DNA from: Fodinicola acaciae
GTDB lineage: Bacteria; Actinomycetota; Actinomycetes; Mycobacteriales; HKI-0501
Direction of reading: 5' to 3'
Length of the DNA stretch: 64,000 nucleotides
NCBI RefSeq assembly: GCF_010993745.1
Contig: NZ_WOTN01000002.1
Coordinates: forward strand, 1,178,001 to 1,242,000
Part shown: positions 41,763-50,173 of the stretch, one piece after another
Layout of the letters: every line of letters begins with the position of its first letter
How positions within the stretch are numbered: position 1 is the stretch's first letter
Position numbers and translations under genes: made by a program
Notes under the pieces: model-generated
What the model saw: only the letters and a program-made list of their open reading frames with translations
Database searches by the model: none
Told to the model about the DNA's origin: nothing

Positions 41763-43485
41763 CCGCCACCTGAGCCATCGCGGTGACGTCCGGACACAGG
41801 CCGGTGCCGTCGGTGATGTTCTTGTCTTCCAAGGTGATCGTGACGGTTTCGTCGCGTTCGCGCGGCGTGCCTTTCTCGGAGGCGACGATCGGTGTATAGC
41901 GGCGGTGCACCACGGTCACGTCGCATTCGCCGTCCTCGCTGGTGTCCATGAAGGCGAGGCGACCGCCGACGCTGATACGCGCGCCATCCGGCGGGTCGTC
42001 CTCCAGCGGCCACTCGCGGCCGAACTCGATGGTCACCTGTCGCGTCGCGTTTTGCCAGTAACAGGTCCAGTTTCCGTAGTCCGGCTCGGCCGGAGCGGCC
42101 CGGCCGATCGCGGTCTTGACGGCGGCGCCGGTCAGCAACCGGCAGGCGTCGACCGAGGCGGTGGAGTCGGCCTCGAACGACGTCCGGCGCGGAATCGGTC
42201 CCTGCGCGAGCTTTCCGTACGCGGCGAGCGCGACCGCCTCGGCGGCGCCACACAGCTCCGCCGGTTTGTTGTTGACCTGCCTGGCAAAGATCACCACGCG
42301 ATAGAGGTTGGGCAGCGGGATCGTACGCTTGCAACGATTTTCGGTCGGCGGGTCGGCCTGCACCTGGCCGAGCTTGCCGGGCGTCGACGGCTCGGCCGGA
42401 TATTCGTCCGGCAGCCGCAGCTCCAACGCCACGTCGACGATGTCGCCTTTGCCGGTCGTGTCGACGACCAGATCGCAGTGGTTGAAGTTGCCGTAATTCG
42501 GCTCTAGCGCCACTTTCCCAAAACGTGCCAACGAGTTGGGCACGAGCAGCGCGCACGGGTCGGCCGTACGCGGATCGCCGAGCAGGTCAGCCGATTTCTG
42601 TGGCGCCTGGCGGAAAAACGTGGTCAGCAGACCGGCGGCCAGCAGTACGACGACGACCGCCGCGCCGATGGAAACGGCCAACCGCCATTGCCGCTTGTGG
42701 GGCGGAGCCGGCGCGACGCCGGTGAGCAGATCGATGGCCTGCCTCGCGGTCGGCCGCCGGTCGGCGCGTTTGGCCATCAGCGCGCCGAGCACCGGTGCCA
42801 GCTCGCCGGTCAGCGGCTCGAGGTCGTACGCGGCGGCTCTGCGCAGTTGCGCGTACGGCCCGGCCTCGCCGCTTCCCCACGGCGACCGGCCGGTGGCGGC
42901 GGCGTACAGCGTCGCGCCGAGCGAGAACACGTCGGCCGCTGGCGTCGCCTCATGACCGTTGGCGACCTCCGGTGCCAGGTAACCGGCCGTGCCGGCCGCC
43001 TGCGCGCCGCCGGTCACCGTCGCCTCCGACCAGCGCGCGATGCCCAGATCGCTGAGCTTCGCCGTGCCGTCCTCGCCGACCAACGTGTTGGCCGGCTTGA
43101 TGTCGCGGTGCGTGATGTCGGCCGCGTGCATCGCCGCCAGCGCGCCGGCCAGGTCGGCGCCGATCCGGCGGACCTGCTCCGGCGGCAGCGGACCGCCGGC
43201 GGCCAGCAGCTCGTCGAGGCTGCGCGACGGCAGGTATTCCATCACCAGCCAGCGCTCGTCACCGTCCATCACCACGTCGTACACGGTCACGACGTGCGCG
43301 TCTGTCAGTCCGGCGCCGATCCGTGCCTCGCGGCGGATCTGGCCGGCGTCGCCGGTGTGCGAGCGCTTCAGCGCCACCGTACGGCGCAGCTCCAGGTCGG
43401 TGGCCCGCCAGACGACCCCCATGCCGCCGGCGCCGAGCCGTTCCTCCAGCCGGTAGCGCTGCGCGATCAGTCGGCCGGTCGTCAC
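41743..43485 (-). CDS. Membrane Ser/Thr protein kinase with outside sensor domain
   Basis: A 580-residue PknB-like kinase. Kinase motifs: RLGAGGMGVVWRA (Gly loop), VALKRS (Lys), ITHRDIKPANTLV (catalytic loop), LSDLGIARW (DLG in place of DFG) and GYLAPEVANG. One membrane helix at about residues 285-307 (LAVSIGAAVVVVLLAAGLLT). The outside part has two similar Cys-containing units, DPCALLVPNSLARFGK with NFNHCDLVV, and VDACRLLTGAAVKTAIG with GNWTCYWQN, reminiscent of DUF3558-type lipoprotein domains. It probably senses an envelope signal. GTG start at 43485, divergent from a secreted-protein gene with a 14-base palindrome between. Confidence 0.93.
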   Translation of the reverse strand: MTTGRLIAQRYRLEERLGAGGMGVVWRATDLELRRTVALKRSHTGDAGQIRREARIGAGLTDAHVVTVYDVVMDGDERWLVMEYLPSRSLDELLAAGGPLPPEQVRRIGADLAGALAAMHAADITHRDIKPANTLVGEDGTAKLSDLGIARWSEATVTGGAQAAGTAGYLAPEVANGHEATPAADVFSLGATLYAAATGRSPWGSGEAGPYAQLRRAAAYDLEPLTGELAPVLGALMAKRADRRPTARQAIDLLTGVAPAPPHKRQWRLAVSIGAAVVVVLLAAGLLTTFFRQAPQKSADLLGDPRTADPCALLVPNSLARFGKVALEPNYGNFNHCDLVVDTTGKGDIVDVALELRLPDEYPAEPSTPGKLGQVQADPPTENRCKRTIPLPNLYRVVIFARQVNNKPAELCGAAEAVALAAYGKLAQGPIPRRTSFEADSTASVDACRLLTGAAVKTAIGRAAPAEPDYGNWTCYWQNATRQVTIEFGREWPLEDDPPDGARISVGGRLAFMDTSEDGECDVTVVHRRYTPIVASEKGTPRERDETVTITLEDKNITDGTGLCPDVTAMAQVAVSRLPR

Positions 43486-43504
43486 GCGGACAGTCTGCCA
43501 GGTG

Positions 43505-43518
43505 CGGAAACGTTTCCG
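43505..43518. promoter_or_regulatory. Perfect 14-base palindrome in the kinase/secreted-protein gap
   Basis: CGGAAACGTTTCCG, a perfect palindrome with the AACGTT centre typical of LacI/CcpA-like operators. It is 20 bases from the kinase GTG and 61 bases from the secreted-protein ATG. Because GH67 follows in the same direction as the secreted protein, sugar control is plausible. Confidence 0.55.
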
Positions 43519-43578
43519 GACCCGTCCTGACGCGGCTCCGGTATCAACGGGCCAGCCGATGCGTACAAAGGAGGCAGC

Positions 43579-44595
43579 ATGTGGACAAAACTGGTCGCCG
43601 CGCTCGCCGTCGCCGGTCTGGTGGTGAGCGCCGGCACCGATGCCGGCGCGGCCGGCTGGGACCCGCGACAACCCGGTCCGAACGACCTGTTCACCGGCGC
43701 GGACGGCTCCAAGAGCTATTTCCGCTCGGTGATCCCGGCCGACCCGCGGCTGGACGCCAACTCGGCCGCGATTGTCGGCAGCATGGGGTCCAACACGCCG
43801 CGGCTGAACGGCCCGGAGTGGCAGATCACCATCTTCACCTCGTCCAACAGCGACCCGGAATATCACCCCTCGTTCAGCGAGACCGGCTGGGGATGCTCGG
43901 TCGGCGGCAGCATCCACATCCCGGACTACGCGACACGCGAGGTGCCGTCGCCCGGTGACGAGTGGATCGTCGTACACAACAAGGACGACGGCACGGTCAA
44001 GTCGATCTGGGGTGCCAGCAAGAACGGCGGCACGTGGAACGGATCGTGCGGTGGTACGTGGCCGGCGGCGAGCGGTGGTGGCAGCGAGTCGAAGAAGGAA
44101 GGCGTCGGCACCGGCGCCGAGGTGCAGGCCGGCGCCGGGTTCATCCTCTACAGCGAGATCCAGACCGGTGCGATCGAGCACGCGCTGTATTTCACCTCCA
44201 CCAAGAGCTGCCGGAGTTTCCGTTCGCCGGCCGGAAAATCCGACGGCAGCGGCGCCGGCGGATCGTGCGTACCGATGGGGGCTCGCCTGCAGCTCGACCC
44301 GTCCGTCGACTGTGCCGCGCTGTCCGGCGCGTCGGCCGGCGAGAGGATGATCTGTGTCGCGATGCAGAAATACGGCGGATACGTGCTGGACAGCGGCGGT
44401 CCCGGACCGATCAGCGGCATCGGCGTGGCCGGCGACGACCTCACCGATCCGGACCGCTCGCCGTGGCAGCGGCCGGGCGATGGCATGCGCGACGGCGGCA
44501 TCCTGGACCAGGCCGGACTCGACGGCTCGACCGGCGCCTTGCGGCACATTCCGTGGAACAAGCTGCGCGTGCTGGCCGCCTGGGACGGCCGCTGA
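43579..44595 (+). CDS. Secreted protein of unknown function
   Basis: A 338-residue product with a Sec signal (MWTKLVAALAVAGLVVSAGT, cleavage near DAGA). The mature protein is beta-rich with several Cys and Trp (SETGWGCSVGGSIHIPDYAT, GTWNGSCGGTWPAASGGGSE) and a Gly/Ser-rich linker in the middle. The C-terminal part has CAALSGASAGERMICVAMQK. I do not recognise a family. RBS AAAGGAGG is excellent. It lies 47 bases upstream of the GH67 gene on the same strand, so both are probably co-expressed. Confidence 0.8.
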   Translation: MWTKLVAALAVAGLVVSAGTDAGAAGWDPRQPGPNDLFTGADGSKSYFRSVIPADPRLDANSAAIVGSMGSNTPRLNGPEWQITIFTSSNSDPEYHPSFSETGWGCSVGGSIHIPDYATREVPSPGDEWIVVHNKDDGTVKSIWGASKNGGTWNGSCGGTWPAASGGGSESKKEGVGTGAEVQAGAGFILYSEIQTGAIEHALYFTSTKSCRSFRSPAGKSDGSGAGGSCVPMGARLQLDPSVDCAALSGASAGERMICVAMQKYGGYVLDSGGPGPISGIGVAGDDLTDPDRSPWQRPGDGMRDGGILDQAGLDGSTGALRHIPWNKLRVLAAWDGR

Positions 44596-44642
44596 AGGTC
44601 AGCTGAATGCGTGGTGAAGGCACCGCGTGCTACCGAGAGGCC

Positions 44643-47405
44643 ATGACTGGACTGACGCGACGGAGTCTGCTGGCCGGCAGCGCCGGGCTGGCCGCGGGCG
44701 GAGTTTTGCCGCCGCCCGCGGCCAGTGCAGCCGAGGACGGATACGAGCTGTGGTTGCGTTATCGCCGCGTCGAGGATCCAGCGCTGCTGGCAGCTTACCG
44801 AGCGATGATCACGCACCTGGTCGTCGGCGGCGGCGAGGCCGTACGCGCGGAGCTGACGCGTGGCCTGTCCGGGATGCTCGGTCGTGCGGTGCCGGAGCGA
44901 CCGGAGCCGCCCGGGGCCGGCGCCGTCATCGTTGGTACGCCTCAAACATCTCGGCTGGTCGCCGCGTACGTCGACGCCGGCGAGCTGCGCGGACTGGGAC
45001 CGGAAGGATATCTGATCCAGCGCCGCCGCGGCTGGATTTTCGTTGCCAGCATGGGCGACCGCGGACTCGTGTACGGCGCGTTCCACCTGTTGCGGCTGCT
45101 GCAGACCGGTGAAAGCCTGGCGCGGCTGGACATTCGCGAGCGTCCGGCGTACGCGCTGCGGCTGGCCAACCACTGGGACAACCTCGACCGTACGGTCGAA
45201 CGAGGTTTCGCCGGGCTGTCGATTTTCCACTGGGACGAGCTGCCAAACGTACGCGGCCGCTACGCCGATTACGCCCGCGCGCTCGCCTCGGTCGGCCTGA
45301 ACGGCACGGTTGTCAACAACGTCAACGCAAACGCGCGTTTTCTGTCCAGCGCGATGATTCACGGCCTCGCCGGTCTTGCCGCCGTGCTGCGCGAGTGGGG
45401 GATTTCGCTCTATCTGTCGGCCAATTTCGCCAGCCCGATGGCGTTGAGCGGCCTGCCGACCGCCGATCCGCTGGATGCCGATGTGCAGGCGTGGTGGCGG
45501 GCCAAGGCGGCGGAGGTGTACGCCGCGATCCCGGATTTCGGCGGCTTCCTGGTGAAAGCCAACTCCGAAGGCCAACCAGGTCCCGGCGACTACGGTCGGA
45601 CGCATGCCGACGGCGCCAACCTGATCGCGGCGGCGGTGCGGCCGTACGGTGGCATCGTCATGTGGCGCGCGTTCGTGCACAATTTCGACCCGCGCACCTG
45701 GGCCAGCGAGGCATACCGGACTTTCCAGCCGCTGGACGGGAAGTTCGCCGACAACGTCGTCCTGCAGATCAAGAACGGGCCGATCGACTTCCAGGTGCGC
45801 GAGCCCGTACATCCGCTGTTTGGCGCGCTGCCACACACAAAGACGATGCTCGAACTGCAGGTGACGCAGGAATACACCGGCCAGTCGACACATTTGTGTT
45901 ATCTGGTGCCGGAGTGGAAGCAGGTCTACGACTTCGACACGCGTGGCGCCGGCACGGTCGCCCGGATTGTCGGCGGCGCGGCCGGAGTCATGAACATCGG
46001 CGACGACCGCGACTGGACCGGTCACCAGCTGGCCGCGGCCAACACGCACGGATATGGTCGGCTGGCGTGGAATCCGGCGCTGGAGCCGGCCGGCATCGCG
46101 GCCGAGTGGGCCCGGATGACCTTTGGACCGTGCGCGCAGACGGTCGTCTCGATGCTGCTGGAGTCCTGGCCGGCTTTCGAGGCGTACACCTCACCGCTCG
46201 GCTGCGGTTTCCTGCAGAACGGCGGAAACCACTTCGATCCGGACCCGGTCGTCTCGCACGGCTCGCACCTCGCCGACGCGCGGGGCGTCGGATTCGACCG
46301 TACGGCGGCGACCGGCACCGGCGACACCGGCCTGTGGTTTCCACCGGTGGCGGCGATGTACGAGTCGTTGGCCGGCTGTCCGGACGAGCTGCTGCTTTTC
46401 TTCCACCACGTGGCATACACGCATCGGCTGCGTTCCGGCAAAACCGTGATCCAGCACATTTATGACTCGCATTTCGACGGCTTGCTGGCCGCCGAGCGGC
46501 TGCGGCGGCAATGGCGTACGGTCCGCACCGATCCGAGCCGTTTCGCCGCTATCCTGGACCGTTTCGACCATCAGGTCGCGCACGCGACCATCTGGCGCGA
46601 CACCATCACCGAGTATTTCTTCGAATGGAGCCGGATCCTGGACGTGCGGCGATCGTGGATCCAGACGCGGTTCGCCGAGCCGGCCGTCGCCGTGCTCGCC
46701 GGCACGTCGAACGACGTGGCGGTCACCGTCGGAAACGCGAGCGCGGACCGCGTCGACGCGGCCGTACGGCTGGTCGCGCCGGCCGGTTGGACGAGTGGCA
46801 CCGCCACGGCGAGCTTGGATTCGACCGAGTTCACCGCGATTCCGGTGCCCCTCACGGTGCCGGCAGCGACGCCCGGCTTCGCGACCGTAGGCGCCACGGC
46901 TGAGGCCAGCCTCGACGTCATCACCGGCGCACGTGCCGCGAACGACGCCGTCGTCACGCCAGCCGGACCACAATGCGTCCTCGCGCTCGACGCCGGCACG
47001 ACGGGCAGCCCGGTCCTTTCCACGTACCAAAAGCTGTCGCCGGCCGACCTCTGGGACGCGTCGCGAGGTTTTGGCTGGGTCGGTGGCAAGCCGCAGTCGC
47101 GCGACCGGGTGATCCTCGACGCGCTGCGCCGCGACTTCGTCAACGACACCACGGCGCGCACGCTCCGGCTCGGCCTGCCCGCCGGCGGATTCGACGCGTA
47201 CGCGCTGGTCGGCGACACCAACAGCCTCTATCCGACGCGCATCCGGTCCGGCGGAACGCTGCTCGCGGCCAGCGACGCGATGCCGGGAAACGCCTTCACC
47301 TGGCTGCGGTTCCGGCTCGGCGGCGGACAGGTCGACCTGGAGCTGTCCGGCGATCCCGGCCAGCACTGGCATCTGAACGCACTGGTGATTATTGCTGGGA
47401 CATAA
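44643..47405 (+). CDS. GH67 alpha-glucuronidase, Tat-exported
   Basis: A 920-residue protein with a Tat signal (TRRSLLAGSAGLAAGGVLPP, residues 4-23). The N-terminal domain and (beta/alpha)8 barrel match GH67: ANHWDNLDRTVERGFAG, GFLVKANSEGQPGPGDYGRT with the acid Glu, and LQIKNGPIDFQVREPVHPLF with the carboxylate pair. It removes 4-O-methyl-glucuronic or glucuronic acid from xylo-oligosaccharides. Residues about 700-920 add an extension (TSNDVAVTVGNASADRVDAA) not always present. ATG 44643 is preferred over a GTG-type start 36 bases upstream because GAGAGG precedes it. An exported GH67 is less usual than a cytoplasmic one. Confidence 0.88.
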   Translation: MTGLTRRSLLAGSAGLAAGGVLPPPAASAAEDGYELWLRYRRVEDPALLAAYRAMITHLVVGGGEAVRAELTRGLSGMLGRAVPERPEPPGAGAVIVGTPQTSRLVAAYVDAGELRGLGPEGYLIQRRRGWIFVASMGDRGLVYGAFHLLRLLQTGESLARLDIRERPAYALRLANHWDNLDRTVERGFAGLSIFHWDELPNVRGRYADYARALASVGLNGTVVNNVNANARFLSSAMIHGLAGLAAVLREWGISLYLSANFASPMALSGLPTADPLDADVQAWWRAKAAEVYAAIPDFGGFLVKANSEGQPGPGDYGRTHADGANLIAAAVRPYGGIVMWRAFVHNFDPRTWASEAYRTFQPLDGKFADNVVLQIKNGPIDFQVREPVHPLFGALPHTKTMLELQVTQEYTGQSTHLCYLVPEWKQVYDFDTRGAGTVARIVGGAAGVMNIGDDRDWTGHQLAAANTHGYGRLAWNPALEPAGIAAEWARMTFGPCAQTVVSMLLESWPAFEAYTSPLGCGFLQNGGNHFDPDPVVSHGSHLADARGVGFDRTAATGTGDTGLWFPPVAAMYESLAGCPDELLLFFHHVAYTHRLRSGKTVIQHIYDSHFDGLLAAERLRRQWRTVRTDPSRFAAILDRFDHQVAHATIWRDTITEYFFEWSRILDVRRSWIQTRFAEPAVAVLAGTSNDVAVTVGNASADRVDAAVRLVAPAGWTSGTATASLDSTEFTAIPVPLTVPAATPGFATVGATAEASLDVITGARAANDAVVTPAGPQCVLALDAGTTGSPVLSTYQKLSPADLWDASRGFGWVGGKPQSRDRVILDALRRDFVNDTTARTLRLGLPAGGFDAYALVGDTNSLYPTRIRSGGTLLAASDAMPGNAFTWLRFRLGGGQVDLELSGDPGQHWHLNALVIIAGT

Positions 47406-47449
47406 GGTAGATTCTCCAGGCAGAGTGACAACTGCATACGCTGATGACG

Positions 47450-47640
47450 CGCGGCGGGAGAGCCAGCACCTTGGCGCCGAAGGAGCAACGTCCTCCCGGG
47501 AATCTCTCAGGCTTACCGACCGCCACGCCGAGGCATCTCTGGAGAACAGGGCCACCGCGGCCCTTACCGAAGGTGAGCGCCGTCCGGCGCGCAAACTCTC
47601 AGGTTTCAGGACAGAGCGGGAGGACCCGGCGACCGCCGGG
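47450..47640 (+). ncRNA. Tandem glycine riboswitch
   Basis: Two glycine aptamers in series. Aptamer 1 (about 47453-47523) has GCGCCGAAGGAGCAA and AATCTCTCAGG (47501-47511). Aptamer 2 (about 47535-47625) has ACCGAAGGTGAGCG and AACTCTCAGG (47594-47603). The repeated CGAAGG and TCTCAGG elements are the family hallmarks. A hairpin CCCGGC-GACC-GCCGGG at 47625-47640 follows, 12 bases ahead of the gcvH RBS, and may be the expression platform, probably acting on translation as no T-run follows. It should turn on gcvH-sdaA when glycine is high. Confidence 0.93.
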
Positions 47641-47661
47641 CCTGACGAAACCGGAGGGTCC

Positions 47662-48051
47662 ATGCCTGAGTTTCCCGTCGACCGCTCGTACACCGTCGAC
47701 CACGAGTGGGTCCGGCTGCTGCCCGGCGAGCCGCTCGACGAGCCGGTACGGGTCGGCATCACGTCGGTGGCCACCGACGCGCTCGGTGACCTGGTGTTCC
47801 TCGACCTGCCGAAGGTGGGCAGCACGGTGACCACCGGAGAGGTGTGCGGCGAGGTCGAGTCGACCAAGACCGTCTCCGAGCTCTATCCGCCGGTCAGTGG
47901 CCGGGTGAGCGCGGTCAACGCGGCAGCTGTCGACGATCCGTCCGTGGTCACCGCCGATCCGTACGGCGCCGGCTGGCTGTTCGCCGTGCTGCCGACCGCG
48001 ACCGGCGACCTGTTGACCGCGGCGCAATACGCGGAGAAGTGCGGACCATGA
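47662..48051 (+). CDS. gcvH: Glycine cleavage system H protein
   Basis: A 129-residue lipoyl-domain protein of standard length. Residues [20 protein letters not shown] and [20 protein letters not shown] lead to [20 protein letters not shown], where the Lys of ESTKT is lipoylated. H protein carries the aminomethyl group between P, T and L proteins in glycine breakdown. The RBS GGAGGG is nine bases after the riboswitch hairpin. gcvT and gcvP are not in this window. It is coupled to sdaA by ATGA. Confidence 0.96.
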   Translation: MPEFPVDRSYTVDHEWVRLLPGEPLDEPVRVGITSVATDALGDLVFLDLPKVGSTVTTGEVCGEVESTKTVSELYPPVSGRVSAVNAAAVDDPSVVTADPYGAGWLFAVLPTATGDLLTAAQYAEKCGP

Positions 48052-49427
48052 CCGTCAGCGTCTTCGACCTGTTCTCGATCGGCATCGGACCGTCCAGCTC
48101 GCACACCGTCGGCCCGATGCGCGCGGCCGGCCGGTTCGTCGCCGACCTGAAGGCCAGCGGCGAGCTGGCCGAGGTCACCGGCGTACGCGTCGACCTCTAC
48201 GGCTCGCTGGCCGCGACCGGCGCCGGCCACGGCACGCAGCCGGCGATTTTGGTTGGCCTGGAAGGCCATCAGCCCGAGACGATCGATCCGGACGAGCTGG
48301 AGCGGCGGCGCGAGCAGATCCGCGCGACCGGCCGGATCAACCTCGGCGGCGTCACGCCGGTCGCGCTCACCGAAGACGCGATTGTGTTGCACGCGTTGAC
48401 AATCCTGCCGCGGCACCCGAACGGCATGACCATCACCGCGTACGCCGGTGGCCGCGCAGTCCATGCGCAGACCTATTTTTCCGTCGGCGGTGGCTTCGTG
48501 GTGACCGAATCCGAGCCATTGCGCGCGAAACCGAGCGCGGACACGCCGTATTCGTTTGGCTCGGCCGCCGAGCTGTTGGCGCTGACCACCAGCCACGACC
48601 TGACGGTGAGCGGCCTGATGCTCGCGTACGAGCGCGCGTTTCGGTCGACGTCGCAGGTGATCGACCGGCTGTTGCGCATCCGCGACGTGATGGTCGCCTG
48701 CGAGCGGCGTGGCATCGGCCGCGACGGTGTGCTGCCTGGCCGCTTGCGCGTACGACGGCGTGCCGCGGAGTGGTTTCGCCGGCTGGACGCCGAAGATCCG
48801 CGCCGCGAGCCGGCTTTCGCCGAGGACTGGGTCAACCTGGTCGCGCTGGCGGTGAACGAGGAAAACGCCGCCGGTGGCCGGATCGTCACCGCACCGACCA
48901 ACGGCGCCGCCGGCATCATCCCCGCGGTTTTGCATTACGCACTGCATTACACGCCGGCCGGAAAGGCCGATCCCGACGATGCGACCGTACGATTTTTGTT
49001 GGCCGCCGGTGCGATCGGCTCGCTCTACAAGGAACGCGCGTCGATTTCCGGCGCCGAGGTCGGCTGCCAGGGCGAGGTCGGCTCAGCCGCGTCGATGGCC
49101 GCCGCCGGCCTCGCCGAGGTGCTCGGCGGAGTGCCGGCACAGGTGGAAAACGCGGCCGAGATCGCGATGGAGCACAGCCTCGGCCTCACCTGTGATCCCA
49201 TCGGTGGCCTGGTCCAGATCCCTTGCATAGAACGAAATGCCATCTCCGCCGGCAAGGCCATCAACGCCGCGCGGATGGCGCTGCGTGGTGACGGCGTACA
49301 CCGCGTCAGCCTGGACCAGGTCATCGAGACGATGCGCTCGACCGGACAGGACATGAGCTCCAAATACAAGGAAACCTCGACCGGCGGCCTGGCCGTCAAC
49401 GTGCCGGTCAGCGTGGTGGAATGCTGA
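48048..49427 (+). CDS. sdaA: L-serine ammonia-lyase, iron-sulfur type
   Basis: A 459-residue single-chain L-serine dehydratase. The N-terminal beta domain begins [20 protein letters not shown]. The catalytic domain holds [17 protein letters not shown] and the Cys residues [24 protein letters not shown] that bind the 4Fe-4S cluster. It converts L-serine to pyruvate and ammonia. The ATG overlaps the gcvH stop. With the riboswitch ahead, the unit handles excess glycine by converting it through serine to pyruvate, with GlyA presumably elsewhere. Confidence 0.96.
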   Translation: MTVSVFDLFSIGIGPSSSHTVGPMRAAGRFVADLKASGELAEVTGVRVDLYGSLAATGAGHGTQPAILVGLEGHQPETIDPDELERRREQIRATGRINLGGVTPVALTEDAIVLHALTILPRHPNGMTITAYAGGRAVHAQTYFSVGGGFVVTESEPLRAKPSADTPYSFGSAAELLALTTSHDLTVSGLMLAYERAFRSTSQVIDRLLRIRDVMVACERRGIGRDGVLPGRLRVRRRAAEWFRRLDAEDPRREPAFAEDWVNLVALAVNEENAAGGRIVTAPTNGAAGIIPAVLHYALHYTPAGKADPDDATVRFLLAAGAIGSLYKERASISGAEVGCQGEVGSAASMAAAGLAEVLGGVPAQVENAAEIAMEHSLGLTCDPIGGLVQIPCIERNAISAGKAINAARMALRGDGVHRVSLDQVIETMRSTGQDMSSKYKETSTGGLAVNVPVSVVEC

Positions 49428-49460
49428 CGTCAGGACAGCAGGTGTTTTAGAGAACCGCAC

Positions 49461-50111
49461 CTATACGCTGCGCAGCACCGAAACGACGATTCCGAGGATG
49501 ACCGCGTCGTCGCCGTCGATGACGCTGTACGCCGGATTCCGCGGCTCCAGATAGACATGGCCGCCGCGCCGGCGATAGACCTTGACCGTCGCCTCCTCGT
49601 CGATCATGGCGGCGACGATCTGGCCGGAGTACGCCTCGGACTGCTGTCGCACGACGACCATGTCGCCGTCGCAGATCGCCGCGTCGATCATCGAGTCGCC
49701 GCGTACGCGCAGGGCGAAAACGGTGCCGCGGCCGGTCAGTTCGCGGGGCAGGCTCAGCTGGTCGTCGACGTGCTCGATCGCCGAGATCGGCGTGCCGGCG
49801 GCGATGTCGCCGACCACCGGCACGGAGACCGAGTCGTCGGAGATCGCCTGCTCCGCGGGCTCGTGCAGGAAGGCGCGTACGTCAATGGGCCGCGACACCG
49901 TGGCGCCGCGCCGCAGAAATCCCTTGTCCTCCAGGCTCGCCAGGTGCTTGGACACCGACGACGAGGAGCGCAGGCCGACCGCGTCGCCGATCTCGCGCGT
50001 GCTCGGTGAGTAGCCGTGGCGTACGACCCAGTCACGGATCGCCACCAGGATGCGGCGCTGCCGCTCCGGCAGTGTCGAGGTGTCCAGATGCTCGAAGTCG
50101 TCGGCGCTCAC
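49461..50111 (-). CDS. lexA: LexA-type SOS repressor
   Basis: A 216-residue protein with the LexA layout: N-terminal winged helix (LPERQRRILVAIRDWVVRHG, YSPSTREIGDAVGLRSSSSV), Ala-Gly cleavage site in VVGDIAAGTPISA, catalytic Ser in VRGDSMIDA and Lys in ATVKVYRRRG. It should repress DNA-damage genes and self-cleave with RecA. GTG 50111 has no RBS but TACGAT lies six bases upstream as a possible -10 for a leaderless mRNA; a GTG at 50159 is the alternative. I see no canonical GAAC-N4-GTTC SOS box upstream; instead a 9-base inverted repeat lies at 50139-50161. Confidence 0.88.
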   Translation of the reverse strand: MSADDFEHLDTSTLPERQRRILVAIRDWVVRHGYSPSTREIGDAVGLRSSSSVSKHLASLEDKGFLRRGATVSRPIDVRAFLHEPAEQAISDDSVSVPVVGDIAAGTPISAIEHVDDQLSLPRELTGRGTVFALRVRGDSMIDAAICDGDMVVVRQQSEAYSGQIVAAMIDEEATVKVYRRRGGHVYLEPRNPAYSVIDGDDAVILGIVVSVLRSV

Positions 50112-50138
50112 CAGAGGATCGTACGAGAACCTCTGCGA

Positions 50139-50161
50139 GGGTGACGTTCTGGACGTCACCC
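50139..50161. terminator. Inverted repeat between the repeat-hydrolase gene and lexA
   Basis: GGGTGACGT, a five-base loop TCTGG, then ACGTCACCC: nine perfect pairs. It lies 13 bases after the stop of the transglycosylase-repeat gene, so a terminator is likely. It also sits in the lexA promoter region and could be an operator. Both genes are on the minus strand. Confidence 0.55.
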
Positions 50162-50173
50162 CCGCGGAGGATG

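Noticed and set aside
47662-49427. A complete glycine cleavage operon
   Set aside because: Only gcvH is present with sdaA; gcvT, gcvP and lpd are absent here.
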